In this document: positions 35,764 to 44,320 of the stretch, one piece after another
Layout: every line of letters begins with the position of its first letter
Numbering within the stretch: position 1 is the stretch's first letter
Source of the DNA: Dongia deserti
GTDB taxonomy: Bacteria; Pseudomonadota; Alphaproteobacteria; Dongiales; Dongiaceae
NCBI RefSeq assembly: GCF_003574735.1
Contig: NZ_QORW01000007.1
Location: 62,001-126,000 of the forward strand
Direction: 5' to 3'
DNA length: 64,000 nucleotides
The notes under the pieces: model-generated
Seen by the model: only the letters and a program-made list of their open reading frames with translations
Databases searched by the model: none
Told to the model about the DNA's origin: nothing
Position numbers and translations under genes: made by a program

Positions 35764-35782
35764 ATGTTAATGTAATTAACAT
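35764..35782. promoter_or_regulatory. Perfect inverted repeat upstream of DUF2852 gene
   Basis: ATGTTAAT-gta-ATTAACAT, 8-bp perfect arms, 32 bp upstream of the DUF2852 start and 78 bp after the TetR stop. AT-rich dyad in an otherwise GC-rich region. Confidence 0.45.
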
Positions 35783-35813
35783 TCACATCCACGTGGTGTA
35801 AGAGGATATCCTG

Positions 35814-36218
35814 ATGGGCTTTGCTGCTCGGATGGACGAGATGGGCAAGCCGGCTTGGATTGCCCTGCTGGTCCTGACCTTCATCATCGCTTGGCCGATC
35901 GGCCTGGCATTGTTGGCTTACTTGATATGGAGCGGACGCATGGGCTGCGGTGGTCACGGCCGTTGGTACGGCCGACAGGAACGGATGGAGCGTTGGCGCG
36001 AAAACTGGCGGCGGAGCCCCTGGAGCGGGTCGAGCGGCAATGCGGCCTTCGATGAGTATCGCGCCGAAACGCTCAAGCGGCTGGAAGAGGAAGAGAAGGA
36101 GTTTCGCGGCTTCCTCGACCGCCTGCGCAAAGCCAAGGACAAGGCCGAGTTCGACCAGTTCATGGCCGAGCGCAAGAACCGTCCCCAAGGTCCGACCGAA
36201 GGCGAGCAGCCCGCGTAA
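35814..36218 (+). CDS. DUF2852 membrane protein
   Basis: 134 aa. One or two N-terminal helices (WIALLVLTFIIAWPIGLALL and the following LAYLIWSG), then a Gly/Arg/Trp-rich stretch and a C-terminal charged coiled coil (about 75-125, AETLKRLEEEEKEFRGFLDR). Typical of the DUF2852 family found in alphaproteobacteria, function unknown. AGAGGATATCCTG precedes the ATG. Confidence 0.88.
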   Translation: MGFAARMDEMGKPAWIALLVLTFIIAWPIGLALLAYLIWSGRMGCGGHGRWYGRQERMERWRENWRRSPWSGSSGNAAFDEYRAETLKRLEEEEKEFRGFLDRLRKAKDKAEFDQFMAERKNRPQGPTEGEQPA

Positions 36219-36327
36219 CCGAAGCCTCGTTTTTCACTTCTCTCGAGGAAACTGCCGCTCGGCTTACCAGCCGGGCGGTGCCCCTCATATACGGTCTCTC
36301 CGCGACAGCTGGGTGGGCGTACGCCGA

Positions 36328-38085
36328 TTACCCGGCATCGATCTGGAAGCCGATCTTCCGCAGCCCGTCGCGCAGATGCTCATTGGCAGCATCAGATAGA
36401 TAGGGCCGCCAGTTGGTCCGGCCCGCGATAAATCCGGGGTGAAGGGCACTGCACCGGTCCAGGGCGGCACGCGCATCAGCCGCCCGGCCGAGGTGTCCGA
36501 GGGCAATAGCGAGGACGAACTGGGCGTGAGGATAGCTCGGCTGCCGCTCGATCGCGGCCCGGGCGCACGCCACCGCCTCCTCGTAGCGGCGGGCATTTAC
36601 GTAGGCGCGGGCCAGAAAGCAGAGATGGGAGTGCCTGTCGGGATCCTGCGGGTTGAGCTTTTGCGCCTGCTCCATCGCCGGCAGGCCTTCGGGGTCACCG
36701 GCGAGGTCCGCCTTGTTGCCCCACGCGTGAAGGACCTGGGCGTCGCTCGGATTGAGTTCGAGCGCGCGCCGCGCCTCGTCGAGCGAGAGCGCGTGCTCGT
36801 TGCGCCAGAGGTATGCTGTGGCAAGTGCCGCATGTGCGTTGGACGAAGCTGGATCCAACGCGACCGCGCGGTGAGAAGCCGAGGCTGACTTCTCGATAGC
36901 AGCATTTCGGTCGGCGGCGCACTCCAGCAGCAGATCGCGATGATAGCTGACAGCGAGGCCGGCATATGCGTCGGCATATTCGGAATCAAGCGCGATAGCC
37001 CGTTCGAACATATCTCTCGCCTGAGCGTTGCCTTCGCGCGTGAAGGACTGCAGGAAGGATAGTCCGCGGAGATAGAGGTCCCACGCGTCAAGATCAGCAG
37101 GGCGCTTGTGACAGGCGCGCTTGATCTCCAGTCGTTCCAGCTCCGGCACGATCGTGGCGGCGATACGATGTGCCAGCTGATCCTGAAGCGCGAAAATGTC
37201 ATCCGGAACGCAGTCGTACCGGGCGGCCCAAACGTGGTGGCCTGACCGGCCATCGATCATCTGCGCCGTGACACGAATCTGGCCGCTGGACCGGCGAACG
37301 CTTCCCTCGACGATATATCGCGCGCCCAGTTCACGGGCAATGCGCGTCACGTCGATCGCCTTGCCCTTGTATGTGAAGGTCGAACTGCGGGCGATCACGG
37401 GAAATGACCGCCAGAATGCGAGTGAAGTGATAAGTTCTTCGGTGATGCCGTCGCTGAAATATTCCTGTTCGGGGTCGCCGCTCAGATTCACAAACGGCAT
37501 GACGGCGATGGAAGGCTTGCCGATCGTCGGATGGCGAGCCGCGACATTCGCGCCACCAACATCCGCCACGCGGTAGAGGCGCACGGGCTCGACGAGATTC
37601 CTGAGGTTGGCAGCGCCGAGATCGTCGAACGCCACGTTAATCTTGCCTCTGACATAGTCGTGTACGGTGGCGGAGAGAAGAATTGCGCCCGGCTGCGCGA
37701 GCCCTTGCAGCCGGGCGGCGACATTGACGGTGTCGCCATATAGATCGCTGCCCTCGATCATAATGTCGCCCAAGCTGATGCCGATGCGGAGCACGATCCG
37801 ACGATCCTCGGGAAGTGCGTCATTGGCAACGGTCATAGCGCGCTGCAGCGCAATTGCGCATTCCACCGCGTGTACCGCGCTGCCGAACTCGACCAGCACA
37901 CCATCCCCCATGAGCTTGAAGATGCGGCCGTGATGTTCGGCCACGAGAGGCTCAAGGATCTGATTTCGCCGTGCCTTGAGAGCGGCGAGCGTGCCGCGCT
38001 CGTCCTGTTCCATGAGCCGGCAATAGCCGACAACATCGGCCGCAAGAATGGCGGCCAAGCGGCGTGGGATGTGCTGCTCGATCAT
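36328..38085 (-). CDS. Class III adenylate cyclase with TolB-like and TPR regions
   Basis: 585 aa. N-terminal class III nucleotide cyclase domain (about 5-175) with metal Asp D17 (AADVVGY) and D61 (LMGDGV), K57 as the base-recognition lysine, and N121/R125 in DTVNVAARLQ, so the catalytic set is complete. A TolB-like beta region (about 190-330, IAVMPFVNLSGDPEQEYFS) and several tetratricopeptide repeats (345-560) follow. Makes cAMP by family, perhaps gated by the C-terminal parts. No membrane helix. Such multi-domain cyclases are often found in numbers in rhizobia and their relatives. Confidence 0.92.
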   Translation of the reverse strand: MIEQHIPRRLAAILAADVVGYCRLMEQDERGTLAALKARRNQILEPLVAEHHGRIFKLMGDGVLVEFGSAVHAVECAIALQRAMTVANDALPEDRRIVLRIGISLGDIMIEGSDLYGDTVNVAARLQGLAQPGAILLSATVHDYVRGKINVAFDDLGAANLRNLVEPVRLYRVADVGGANVAARHPTIGKPSIAVMPFVNLSGDPEQEYFSDGITEELITSLAFWRSFPVIARSSTFTYKGKAIDVTRIARELGARYIVEGSVRRSSGQIRVTAQMIDGRSGHHVWAARYDCVPDDIFALQDQLAHRIAATIVPELERLEIKRACHKRPADLDAWDLYLRGLSFLQSFTREGNAQARDMFERAIALDSEYADAYAGLAVSYHRDLLLECAADRNAAIEKSASASHRAVALDPASSNAHAALATAYLWRNEHALSLDEARRALELNPSDAQVLHAWGNKADLAGDPEGLPAMEQAQKLNPQDPDRHSHLCFLARAYVNARRYEEAVACARAAIERQPSYPHAQFVLAIALGHLGRAADARAALDRCSALHPGFIAGRTNWRPYLSDAANEHLRDGLRKIGFQIDAG

Positions 38086-38416
38086 GCGGTCGAGTTCCCG
38101 ACCCGTACCCCGCAGAATACTATCGGCGGTCCAACCGCGCGTCTATCCGACACCACCTATTCAACCATTGCACCATACGCATGCGAACCGAGGCGATGGC
38201 AGGCCACGTTTCTATAGGCCTGTCTCGTGGAATTAAATCATATCGACGCCGCCCGGGTGGGGGGAGCCCGGGCGGCCTCGTCTTAGGGGAGGGAGGGTAC
38301 GCGTGAGAGCGGGCCTTGGGGATCAGGGACAGGAGAGCCCGTTTCACGCATCAGAAGATGCGCCTTCCCGCGCCAGAACAAAAATGCCGATGGGCTATTG
38401 TGGCGATGCCCGTGCG
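38086..38416. other. Intergenic region with a long hairpin
   Basis: 330 bp between the cyclase start and the creatininase stop, both on the minus strand. No gene seen. It holds the hairpin at 38248-38276 and presumably the cyclase promoter. Confidence 0.5.
38248..38276. terminator. Hairpin, possible terminator
   Basis: GCCGCCCGGG and CCCGGGCGGC, 10-bp perfect stem with a 9-nt loop. No T-run on either side, so it would be a weak intrinsic terminator or an RNA-stabilising structure. Confidence 0.4.
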
Positions 38417-39184
38417 TTATCGCGTGGGCTGAAGGTCGGGGAAGAGTGCGACAAGGCCAGCGACCAGATCCTCGATCATCGCTTCCAGAATGAATTGGCC
38501 TTTCGCTGTGCTCGCCAACGTCGGATCGCCGAAAGCGCCGGTTTCACTGTAATCGGCGGCACTCGGGTCCGTGCTCTGCATCGTCGTCGGCGTTGTAAAA
38601 ACGCCTGCCGGCGGCCCCTTGCCGTAGTCGGCGCGCGCCTGATCCATGCGCACCAGTTCGGGCGCGATCGCGAGCATCACCGACGTCTCGCGCTCATCGG
38701 CATGGCTGCCGACCTTCTGCTGAAGCAAATGGTCCGCCTTGCGGCCGAGGCGGCGGATGTCGGCAACTCCGATCGCGATGCCACGACGCTCGAGAATGCC
38801 GCGCGTCGCCAGCCCGACCGGCCCTTCGGTCGAGACTCCGGTATTCATGATTGCGATGCGTCGTGCACCCTGATCGATCAATCCCTCGAGCAACTCCGTC
38901 AGCAGCCGCACGAAGGTGTCGGCTGTTACATGCTGGCTGCCGGGATAGGCGCGGAAGACCGGGTAGTAGCCGAACGGCACGATGGGGGCGATCAGAACGG
39001 GCAACCGTCCCGCGATGCCTTCTATCAGGGCGCGGGCCAGCAGCCAATCGGCCTTCATCGGCAGATGGCGCCCATGCTCCTTGGACGCCGCGCCGATCGG
39101 GAGGACGACCGGCACATCCGCCTTGAAGGCTTCAGCGACCTCCGGCCAAGTCAGGTCCTCGATGAACCGTCCCGTCGCCGCCAT
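38417..39184 (-). CDS. Creatininase family protein
   Basis: 255 aa. Creatinine amidohydrolase fold, a metal-dependent hydrolase related to formamide hydrolases. Metal ligands are visible as E36, H40 and D46 (KEHGRHLPMKAD), and a later region, QKVGSHADERETSVML, holds His and Glu residues near 162-166. The family acts on cyclic amides and is not proof of creatinine use. ATG 39184 has GGAGGG ten bases upstream; ATG 39193 sits one base after that site and is less likely. 17 bp after the DUF3553 gene. Confidence 0.87.
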   Translation of the reverse strand: MAATGRFIEDLTWPEVAEAFKADVPVVLPIGAASKEHGRHLPMKADWLLARALIEGIAGRLPVLIAPIVPFGYYPVFRAYPGSQHVTADTFVRLLTELLEGLIDQGARRIAIMNTGVSTEGPVGLATRGILERRGIAIGVADIRRLGRKADHLLQQKVGSHADERETSVMLAIAPELVRMDQARADYGKGPPAGVFTTPTTMQSTDPSAADYSETGAFGDPTLASTAKGQFILEAMIEDLVAGLVALFPDLQPTR

Positions 39185-39201
39185 GGGAACCATTCCCTCC
39201 G

Positions 39202-39405
39202 CTACCTGTTGCCGGTTTCTGAACCTGGAGTATCCACCACAATTAACGGGGCGGCGGCGAGGTTCAGCACCAGCTTGCCGCGGTGCTCAAAATTGACTGT
39301 GACCTTGTCGCCGATAGCAGACTGCACCTGGCCCAGCCCCCAATCCGGATTGGCTGGAGAGCGGACGAAGGTTCCAGGCGCCAGCCGGTCAACGGATTCA
39401 TTCAT
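39202..39405 (-). CDS. DUF3553 domain protein
   Basis: 67 aa, DUF3553, a small SH3-like domain with GTFVRSPANPDWGLGQVQS and VTVNFEHRGK, the same fold used at the end of some UvrD-type helicases. Complete protein, no other domain. Its job when free-standing is unknown. Upstream of creatininase, same strand. Confidence 0.85.
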   Translation of the reverse strand: MNESVDRLAPGTFVRSPANPDWGLGQVQSAIGDKVTVNFEHRGKLVLNLAAAPLIVVDTPGSETGNR

Positions 39406-39557
39406 GTCACGTTCATTTCCCTGTGTCCCGGCGGACCCAGCCTTGCCCCAAAACCGCCAATGTGTAACGAAGCATATACGCTTTCCCGCCAGGATCGGGA
39501 CTAGATACTCAAAGGCCGGCCGTCTTATTACGGCCTAACGAAAACAAGGGCTTTGGC

Positions 39558-40196
39558 ATGGATATCCACCTGCGTGCACTGGAACTGGCCTGCTCCAAGC
39601 TTTGTCATGACGTGATCAGCCCGATCGGGGCCGTCAATAACGGTCTAGAACTGCTGGAGGAGGAGGAAGACGCGGCGCTAAGGGAGGAGGCGGCCGCCCT
39701 GGCACAGCGCAGCGCCAAGCGGGCCAGCGTGCTCCTGCAGGTCTATCGCAGCGCCCTGGGGAACGCCGGCAACCAGCAGACCTTCGGGCCGCGCGAAGCC
39801 GTCGCGCTGGCTAAGGAATTCCTGCAGAACGGAAAAGCCCAATTGTCCACGGGCGAGCTGCCGGAGTCGAACTCTGTTCCCGCAGGCTATGGCAAGCTCA
39901 CCCTCAATCTCATCATCCTGGGTGCCGAGAGCCTGCCGCGCGGCGGCACGATCAACCTGCAAGTTCGTTCGCCCCAGTTGGGGAACGGGACGATCGAGCT
40001 GGACTGCATGGGCCAGCAGATCGCTTGGTCGGAAGAGTTCGGGCGCGCGATCAATCGCAATCTTCAGCCGGAAGACCTGACGGCTCACAATATCCTTCCG
40101 TATGTATCGGCGGCCTTCGCACAACGCCTGGGTATGACCCTCGCGATCACTCAGTCGGCGCCAGGAATCCTAGGGATTCTCGCTACTTCCCGGTAG
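39558..40196 (+). CDS. chpT: Histidine phosphotransferase ChpT
   Basis: 212 aa. ChpT passes phosphate from the hybrid kinase CckA to CtrA and CpdR in the alphaproteobacterial cell cycle. It has a DHp-like N-terminus with the phospho-accepting H17 (LCHDVISPIGAVNNGLELL) and a degenerate ATPase-like C-terminal domain that does not bind ATP. Length is normal. Located directly before the chemotaxis cluster and about 7.4 kb from ctrA; the two are functionally linked. Confidence 0.94.
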   Translation: MDIHLRALELACSKLCHDVISPIGAVNNGLELLEEEEDAALREEAAALAQRSAKRASVLLQVYRSALGNAGNQQTFGPREAVALAKEFLQNGKAQLSTGELPESNSVPAGYGKLTLNLIILGAESLPRGGTINLQVRSPQLGNGTIELDCMGQQIAWSEEFGRAINRNLQPEDLTAHNILPYVSAAFAQRLGMTLAITQSAPGILGILATSR

Positions 40197-40329
40197 TCGG
40201 GTCCGCCATCCGGCATAGGCCGGGTTCACCTTAAATTAATCGTTTTCGGTAACGCTGCAGGCAGTGTCGCGCGCCTGTCTGCTCACGTGTGGGCGAGCGA
40301 AACAACCAACCAGCTCAAGAGCCTGCACT

Positions 40330-43300
40330 ATGGATGATCTGCTGAGTGAGTTCCTGACGGAAACCTCTGAGAACCTCGCCGTTCTGGATGTCGAGCTGGT
40401 GAAGCTCGAGCAGAACCCGAACGACATGGAACTGCTCGGCAACATCTTTCGGCTGGTTCACACGGTGAAGGGCACCTGCGGTTTCCTCGGCCTGCCGCGG
40501 CTCGAATCGGTGGCGCACGCGGGCGAGAACATCCTGGGCAAGCTGCGCGACGGCGAACTGGTGGCGAGCCCGGAAGCAATCACCGCCGTGCTCGAGTGCC
40601 TCGATCGCATCCGGTCCATCATGGGTGATCTGGAAGCGAACGGCAGCGAGCCCGAGGGCGACGACTCCGCGCTGATCCAGCGCCTCAATCTCATTGCCGA
40701 AGGCGGCGCGGCGCCGGTGGCGTCGGCAGCACCGTCGGCTCCCAAATCGCAACCGAAGGCAGAAACCGTGGCAACGAAGTCAGGCAAGACACCGTCGATC
40801 TACGACCAGATCGGCGGCATGGGCACGATCGATGCGGTGGTGGAGGTCTTGTTCTCCCGCGTCATGGGCGACCTGCGCCTCAAGCACTTCTTCGAAGGCG
40901 TCAACATGGACCGGCTGCAGGGCCGCATGCGCGAGTATCTCGCAATGGTCTGCGGCGGCCCCAACGCGTTCGGCAAGGTCGACCTCAAGTGCCCGCACGC
41001 CGCCGCCGTCGGCAAGGGCATGGACGATTCGCACTTCGACGCGTTCGCCGGCCACATGCAGGCCGCGCTGAATGCGCTTGAAGTGCCCGCGCATCTGGCA
41101 GCGATGATCATGGCAATCGTCTATGCCAGCCGCGATGAAATCATGGGCCGGGCCGAAGCCGGCTCCAGTCCGACCAATGCCGCCGCGCACGCCGCTGCCG
41201 AGCCGTCTGCGGTCGAAGCCGCGGCCGCACCGGAAGCCGAGCCAGCGCCCGCTCCGAGCAAGGCTGCTGCCGCTGCCGTGATGGCGGCTGCCGCGCCGGC
41301 GAAAAGCGAAGTCTCCGAAGCGAAGGACAGCGCGGTCGCCAACCAGAGCATCCGCGTCAACGTCGAGCTGCTCGAGAACCTGATGACGATGGTGAGCGAG
41401 CTGGTGCTCACCCGCAACCAGGTGCTGCAGATCCTACGCAAGCAAAAGGACAGCGAATTCGCCGGCCCGCTGCAGCGTCTCAACCACGTTACGTCGGAGC
41501 TGCAGGAAGGCGTCATGAAGACGCGCATGCAGCCGATCGGCAATGCGTGGTCGAAGCTGCCGCGCCTGGTGCGCGATCTCAGCCACGAACTGAAGAAGAA
41601 GATCGAGCTGGTCATGATCGGCCAGGATACCGAGCTCGATCGCCAGGTCCTCGAGATGATCAAGGACCCGCTGACCCACATGGTGCGCAACTCGGCCGAC
41701 CACGGGCTGGAGGGTCCGGAAGACCGGCGCCGCGCGGGCAAGCCAGAAACTGGCAAGGTCACGCTCAACGCCTATCACGAGGGCGGCCATATCATCATCG
41801 AGATCAGCGACGACGGCCGCGGTCTCGCGATCGACAGGATCAAGGCGAAGATCCTGCAGAACGGCCTGGCCAGCGAGTCCGAGCTGGAGCAGATGAGCGA
41901 GCAGCAGATCCAGCAATATGTGTTCAAGGCCGGATTCTCGACCGCCGCGAAGGTGACCAGCGTCTCTGGCCGCGGCGTCGGCATGGACGTGGTCAAGACC
42001 AATATCGAGAAGATCGGCGGCACCGTCGAGATGCGCTCGACGGCTGGCAGGGGCACGACCTTCATCATCAAGATCCCGCTCACCCTGGCGATCGTTTCGG
42101 CCCTCATCGTCGAGTGTGCGGGCGAGCGCTTCGCGATCCCGCAGATCAGCGTGGTCGAGCTGGTTCGCGCCACCACCAACGGCGAGCTGAAGGTCGAGCG
42201 TATCAAGGACACGCCGGTGCTGCGCCTGCGTAACCGCCTGCTGCCGCTGGTGTCGCTGCGCAAGCTGCTGCGGCTCGATACCAATGAAGTGAAGTCGGAG
42301 GACGATACGTTCATCGTCGTGACCCAGGTCGGCACCTATAGCTTCGGCATCATGGTCGACCGGGTGTTCGATACCGAGGAAATCGTCGTGAAGCCGGTCG
42401 CGCCGATCCTGCGCGACATCGAGATGTTCTCCGGCAACACAATCCTGGGCGACGGCAGCGTCATTATGATCCTAGATCCAAACGGCATCGCGTCGCACTC
42501 CGGCCAGACCGGCGTTGCCGAGAACAGCGGTGCCGATACGATGGCGACCAAGTCCCGCGGCCACAGCGACGAAAAAGTTCCACTGCTCCTGTTCCGCGCC
42601 GGCGGCGGCGCGCCGAAGGCGGTTCCGCTGGCCCTGGTGGCACGCCTCGAGGAGATCGAGCGCAAGTCGATCGAGACCTCCAACGGGCGCTGGGTCGTGC
42701 AGTATCGCGGCCAGCTGATGCCACTGATCCACATGGATCCGAGCCAGGAGATGGCGGCCGAAGGCCAGCGCCAGCCGGTGCTGGTGTTCCAGGACGATGA
42801 GCACTCGATGGGCCTGATGGTCGATCAGATCGTCGACATCGTCGAAGCGCGGCTCAATGTCGAGCTCGGCGCCGAACTGCCCGGCCGCATCGGCAGCGCA
42901 GTGGTGGCCGGCCAGGCGACCGAGATCATCGACACCGGCTACTATCTGCGTCAGGCCTACGCCGACTGGTTCGGCTCGCACGACCGCGACCAAACCGGCA
43001 AGTTGCACAAGCGCCTGCTGCTGGTGGACGACAGCGCCTTCTTCCGCAACCTGCTGGCCCCGCAGCTTTCCGCCGCCGGCTTCGAGGTGACGGCAGTCGA
43101 CAGCCCGGATCGCGCCCTGATGCTGTGCGAAGCGGGCGAAGAGTTCGACATCATCGTCAGCGACATCGAGATGCCCGGCATGTCCGGCTTCGAGTTCTGC
43201 GAGATGGTGAAGCGCAGCGGCCGGTGGCACAACGTCCCGATCGTCGCTCTGTCCTCTCATGCCTCGCCGCACAACCTCGAGAAGGGCCGCTCGGTCGGGT

Positions 43301-43386
43301 TCGACGATTACGTCGCCAAGTATGACCGCGACGGCCTGGTCCACACGCTCAATTCCACCCTGTCCGAGATGAGGGGCGCAGCATGA
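40330..43386 (+). CDS. cheA: Hybrid chemotaxis kinase CheA with an internal truncated haemoglobin domain
   Basis: 1018 aa from ATG 40330 (MDDLLSEFLT); the ORF to 40264 is not family-like. Order: Hpt P1 (about 1-105, phospho-His H44 in LVHTVKGTCGF); linker; group I truncated haemoglobin (156-277, SIYDQIGG start, FF of CD1 at 187-188, proximal H223 in KCPHAAAVG); Ala/Pro linker (279-335); P3 dimerisation (341-400); HATPase (N-box near N454, DDGRG, GRGVGMDVV); CheW-like P5 (588-720); second CheW-like domain (750-880); receiver (895-1015, D945 and K997). The globin stands where the CheY/CheB-docking P2 would be. Overlaps cheW by ATGA. Confidence 0.96.
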   Translation: MDDLLSEFLTETSENLAVLDVELVKLEQNPNDMELLGNIFRLVHTVKGTCGFLGLPRLESVAHAGENILGKLRDGELVASPEAITAVLECLDRIRSIMGDLEANGSEPEGDDSALIQRLNLIAEGGAAPVASAAPSAPKSQPKAETVATKSGKTPSIYDQIGGMGTIDAVVEVLFSRVMGDLRLKHFFEGVNMDRLQGRMREYLAMVCGGPNAFGKVDLKCPHAAAVGKGMDDSHFDAFAGHMQAALNALEVPAHLAAMIMAIVYASRDEIMGRAEAGSSPTNAAAHAAAEPSAVEAAAAPEAEPAPAPSKAAAAAVMAAAAPAKSEVSEAKDSAVANQSIRVNVELLENLMTMVSELVLTRNQVLQILRKQKDSEFAGPLQRLNHVTSELQEGVMKTRMQPIGNAWSKLPRLVRDLSHELKKKIELVMIGQDTELDRQVLEMIKDPLTHMVRNSADHGLEGPEDRRRAGKPETGKVTLNAYHEGGHIIIEISDDGRGLAIDRIKAKILQNGLASESELEQMSEQQIQQYVFKAGFSTAAKVTSVSGRGVGMDVVKTNIEKIGGTVEMRSTAGRGTTFIIKIPLTLAIVSALIVECAGERFAIPQISVVELVRATTNGELKVERIKDTPVLRLRNRLLPLVSLRKLLRLDTNEVKSEDDTFIVVTQVGTYSFGIMVDRVFDTEEIVVKPVAPILRDIEMFSGNTILGDGSVIMILDPNGIASHSGQTGVAENSGADTMATKSRGHSDEKVPLLLFRAGGGAPKAVPLALVARLEEIERKSIETSNGRWVVQYRGQLMPLIHMDPSQEMAAEGQRQPVLVFQDDEHSMGLMVDQIVDIVEARLNVELGAELPGRIGSAVVAGQATEIIDTGYYLRQAYADWFGSHDRDQTGKLHKRLLLVDDSAFFRNLLAPQLSAAGFEVTAVDSPDRALMLCEAGEEFDIIVSDIEMPGMSGFEFCEMVKRSGRWHNVPIVALSSHASPHNLEKGRSVGFDDYVAKYDRDGLVHTLNSTLSEMRGAA

Positions 43387-43874
43387 GTTCAACCACCACC
43401 TTGACCGAGGGCGCCACGACCATCGGGTCCGAGGACCATCGCGACTACGTGACGATGTCGATCGGGTCGCAGATGTTCGGCATCCCGGTGCTCAACGTTC
43501 AGGACGTGCTGGGCTCGCAGCAGATCACGCGCGTGCCGCTGGCGCCGCCGGAGGTCGCAGGCTCACTCAACCTGCGCGGTCGGATCGTGACCGCCATTGA
43601 CGTGCGGCTGCGCCTCGGCATGCCAAAGAAGGAAGACGGCAAGCCGCCGATGTCGGTGGTGGTCGAATACGAAGGCGAGCTTTACAGCCTGCTGGTCGAT
43701 TCGGTGGGCGAGGTGCTCAGTCTCAACATGAAGGATTATCAGCGCAATCCGCCGACCTTGAACGCGCGCCTGCGCGAGTTCTCGGACGGCATTTACCGCC
43801 TCAACGGCGCATTGCTGGTCGTGTTGTCGGTCGGCTCGCTGCTGAATTTCGGTGGCCACAAGGACGTTGCATAG
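43383..43874 (+). CDS. cheW: Chemotaxis adapter CheW
   Basis: 163 aa coupling protein between CheA and receptors. One CheW domain with MSIGSQMFGIPVLNVQDVLG and GSLNLRGRIVTAIDVRLRLG. It starts inside the cheA stop codon (ATGA), so translation is coupled. No receptor gene is present in the cluster, so it must join receptors encoded elsewhere or contribute only to the CheA complex. Confidence 0.94.
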   Translation: MSSTTTLTEGATTIGSEDHRDYVTMSIGSQMFGIPVLNVQDVLGSQQITRVPLAPPEVAGSLNLRGRIVTAIDVRLRLGMPKKEDGKPPMSVVVEYEGELYSLLVDSVGEVLSLNMKDYQRNPPTLNARLREFSDGIYRLNGALLVVLSVGSLLNFGGHKDVA

Positions 43875-43904
43875 CACGGCCGGGGATATGTACGGAGCAG
43901 AACG

Positions 43905-44270
43905 ATGAAGAGCTGTCTTGTCGTCGACGATTCGAAGGTCGTTCGAATGGTCGCGCGTAAGATCCTCGAAGGTCTCAACTTCGAGATCGAGGAAGCCGAA
44001 GATGGTCGCAAGGCCATGGATGTGTGCCTCAGGCGCATGCCGGACGCCATCCTGCTCGACTGGAATATGCCGGTGATGAGCGGCATCGACTTCCTGCGCG
44101 AGCTGCGCAAGGCGGAAGGCGGGCAGACTCCGATCGTGGTGTTCTGCACGACCGAGAATGACATCGCCCACATCCAGGAAGCGATCGGCGCGGGCGCCAA
44201 CGAATACATCATGAAGCCGTTCGATAGCGAAATCATCGAATCCAAGTTCACCCAGGTCGGCCTGATCTGA
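43905..44270 (+). CDS. cheY: Single-domain response regulator CheY
   Basis: 121 aa receiver with D8, D9, phospho-acceptor D52 (LLDWNMPVMSG), T in the FCTTEN loop and the conserved Lys in MKPFDSE. Output of the CheA kinase; when phosphorylated it binds the flagellar switch. Begins 30 bp after cheW; AGCAGAACG is a modest ribosome site. Confidence 0.94.
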   Translation: MKSCLVVDDSKVVRMVARKILEGLNFEIEEAEDGRKAMDVCLRRMPDAILLDWNMPVMSGIDFLRELRKAEGGQTPIVVFCTTENDIAHIQEAIGAGANEYIMKPFDSEIIESKFTQVGLI

Positions 44271-44320
44271 CCGAGTGCGGCTGGGACAGGGCACGAAGTG
44301 CGTATTGCCGGGAGACAGGC

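Noticed and set aside
38303-39538. 411-codon plus-strand ORF over the creatininase and DUF3553 genes
   Set aside because: Antisense shadow of two recognised genes.
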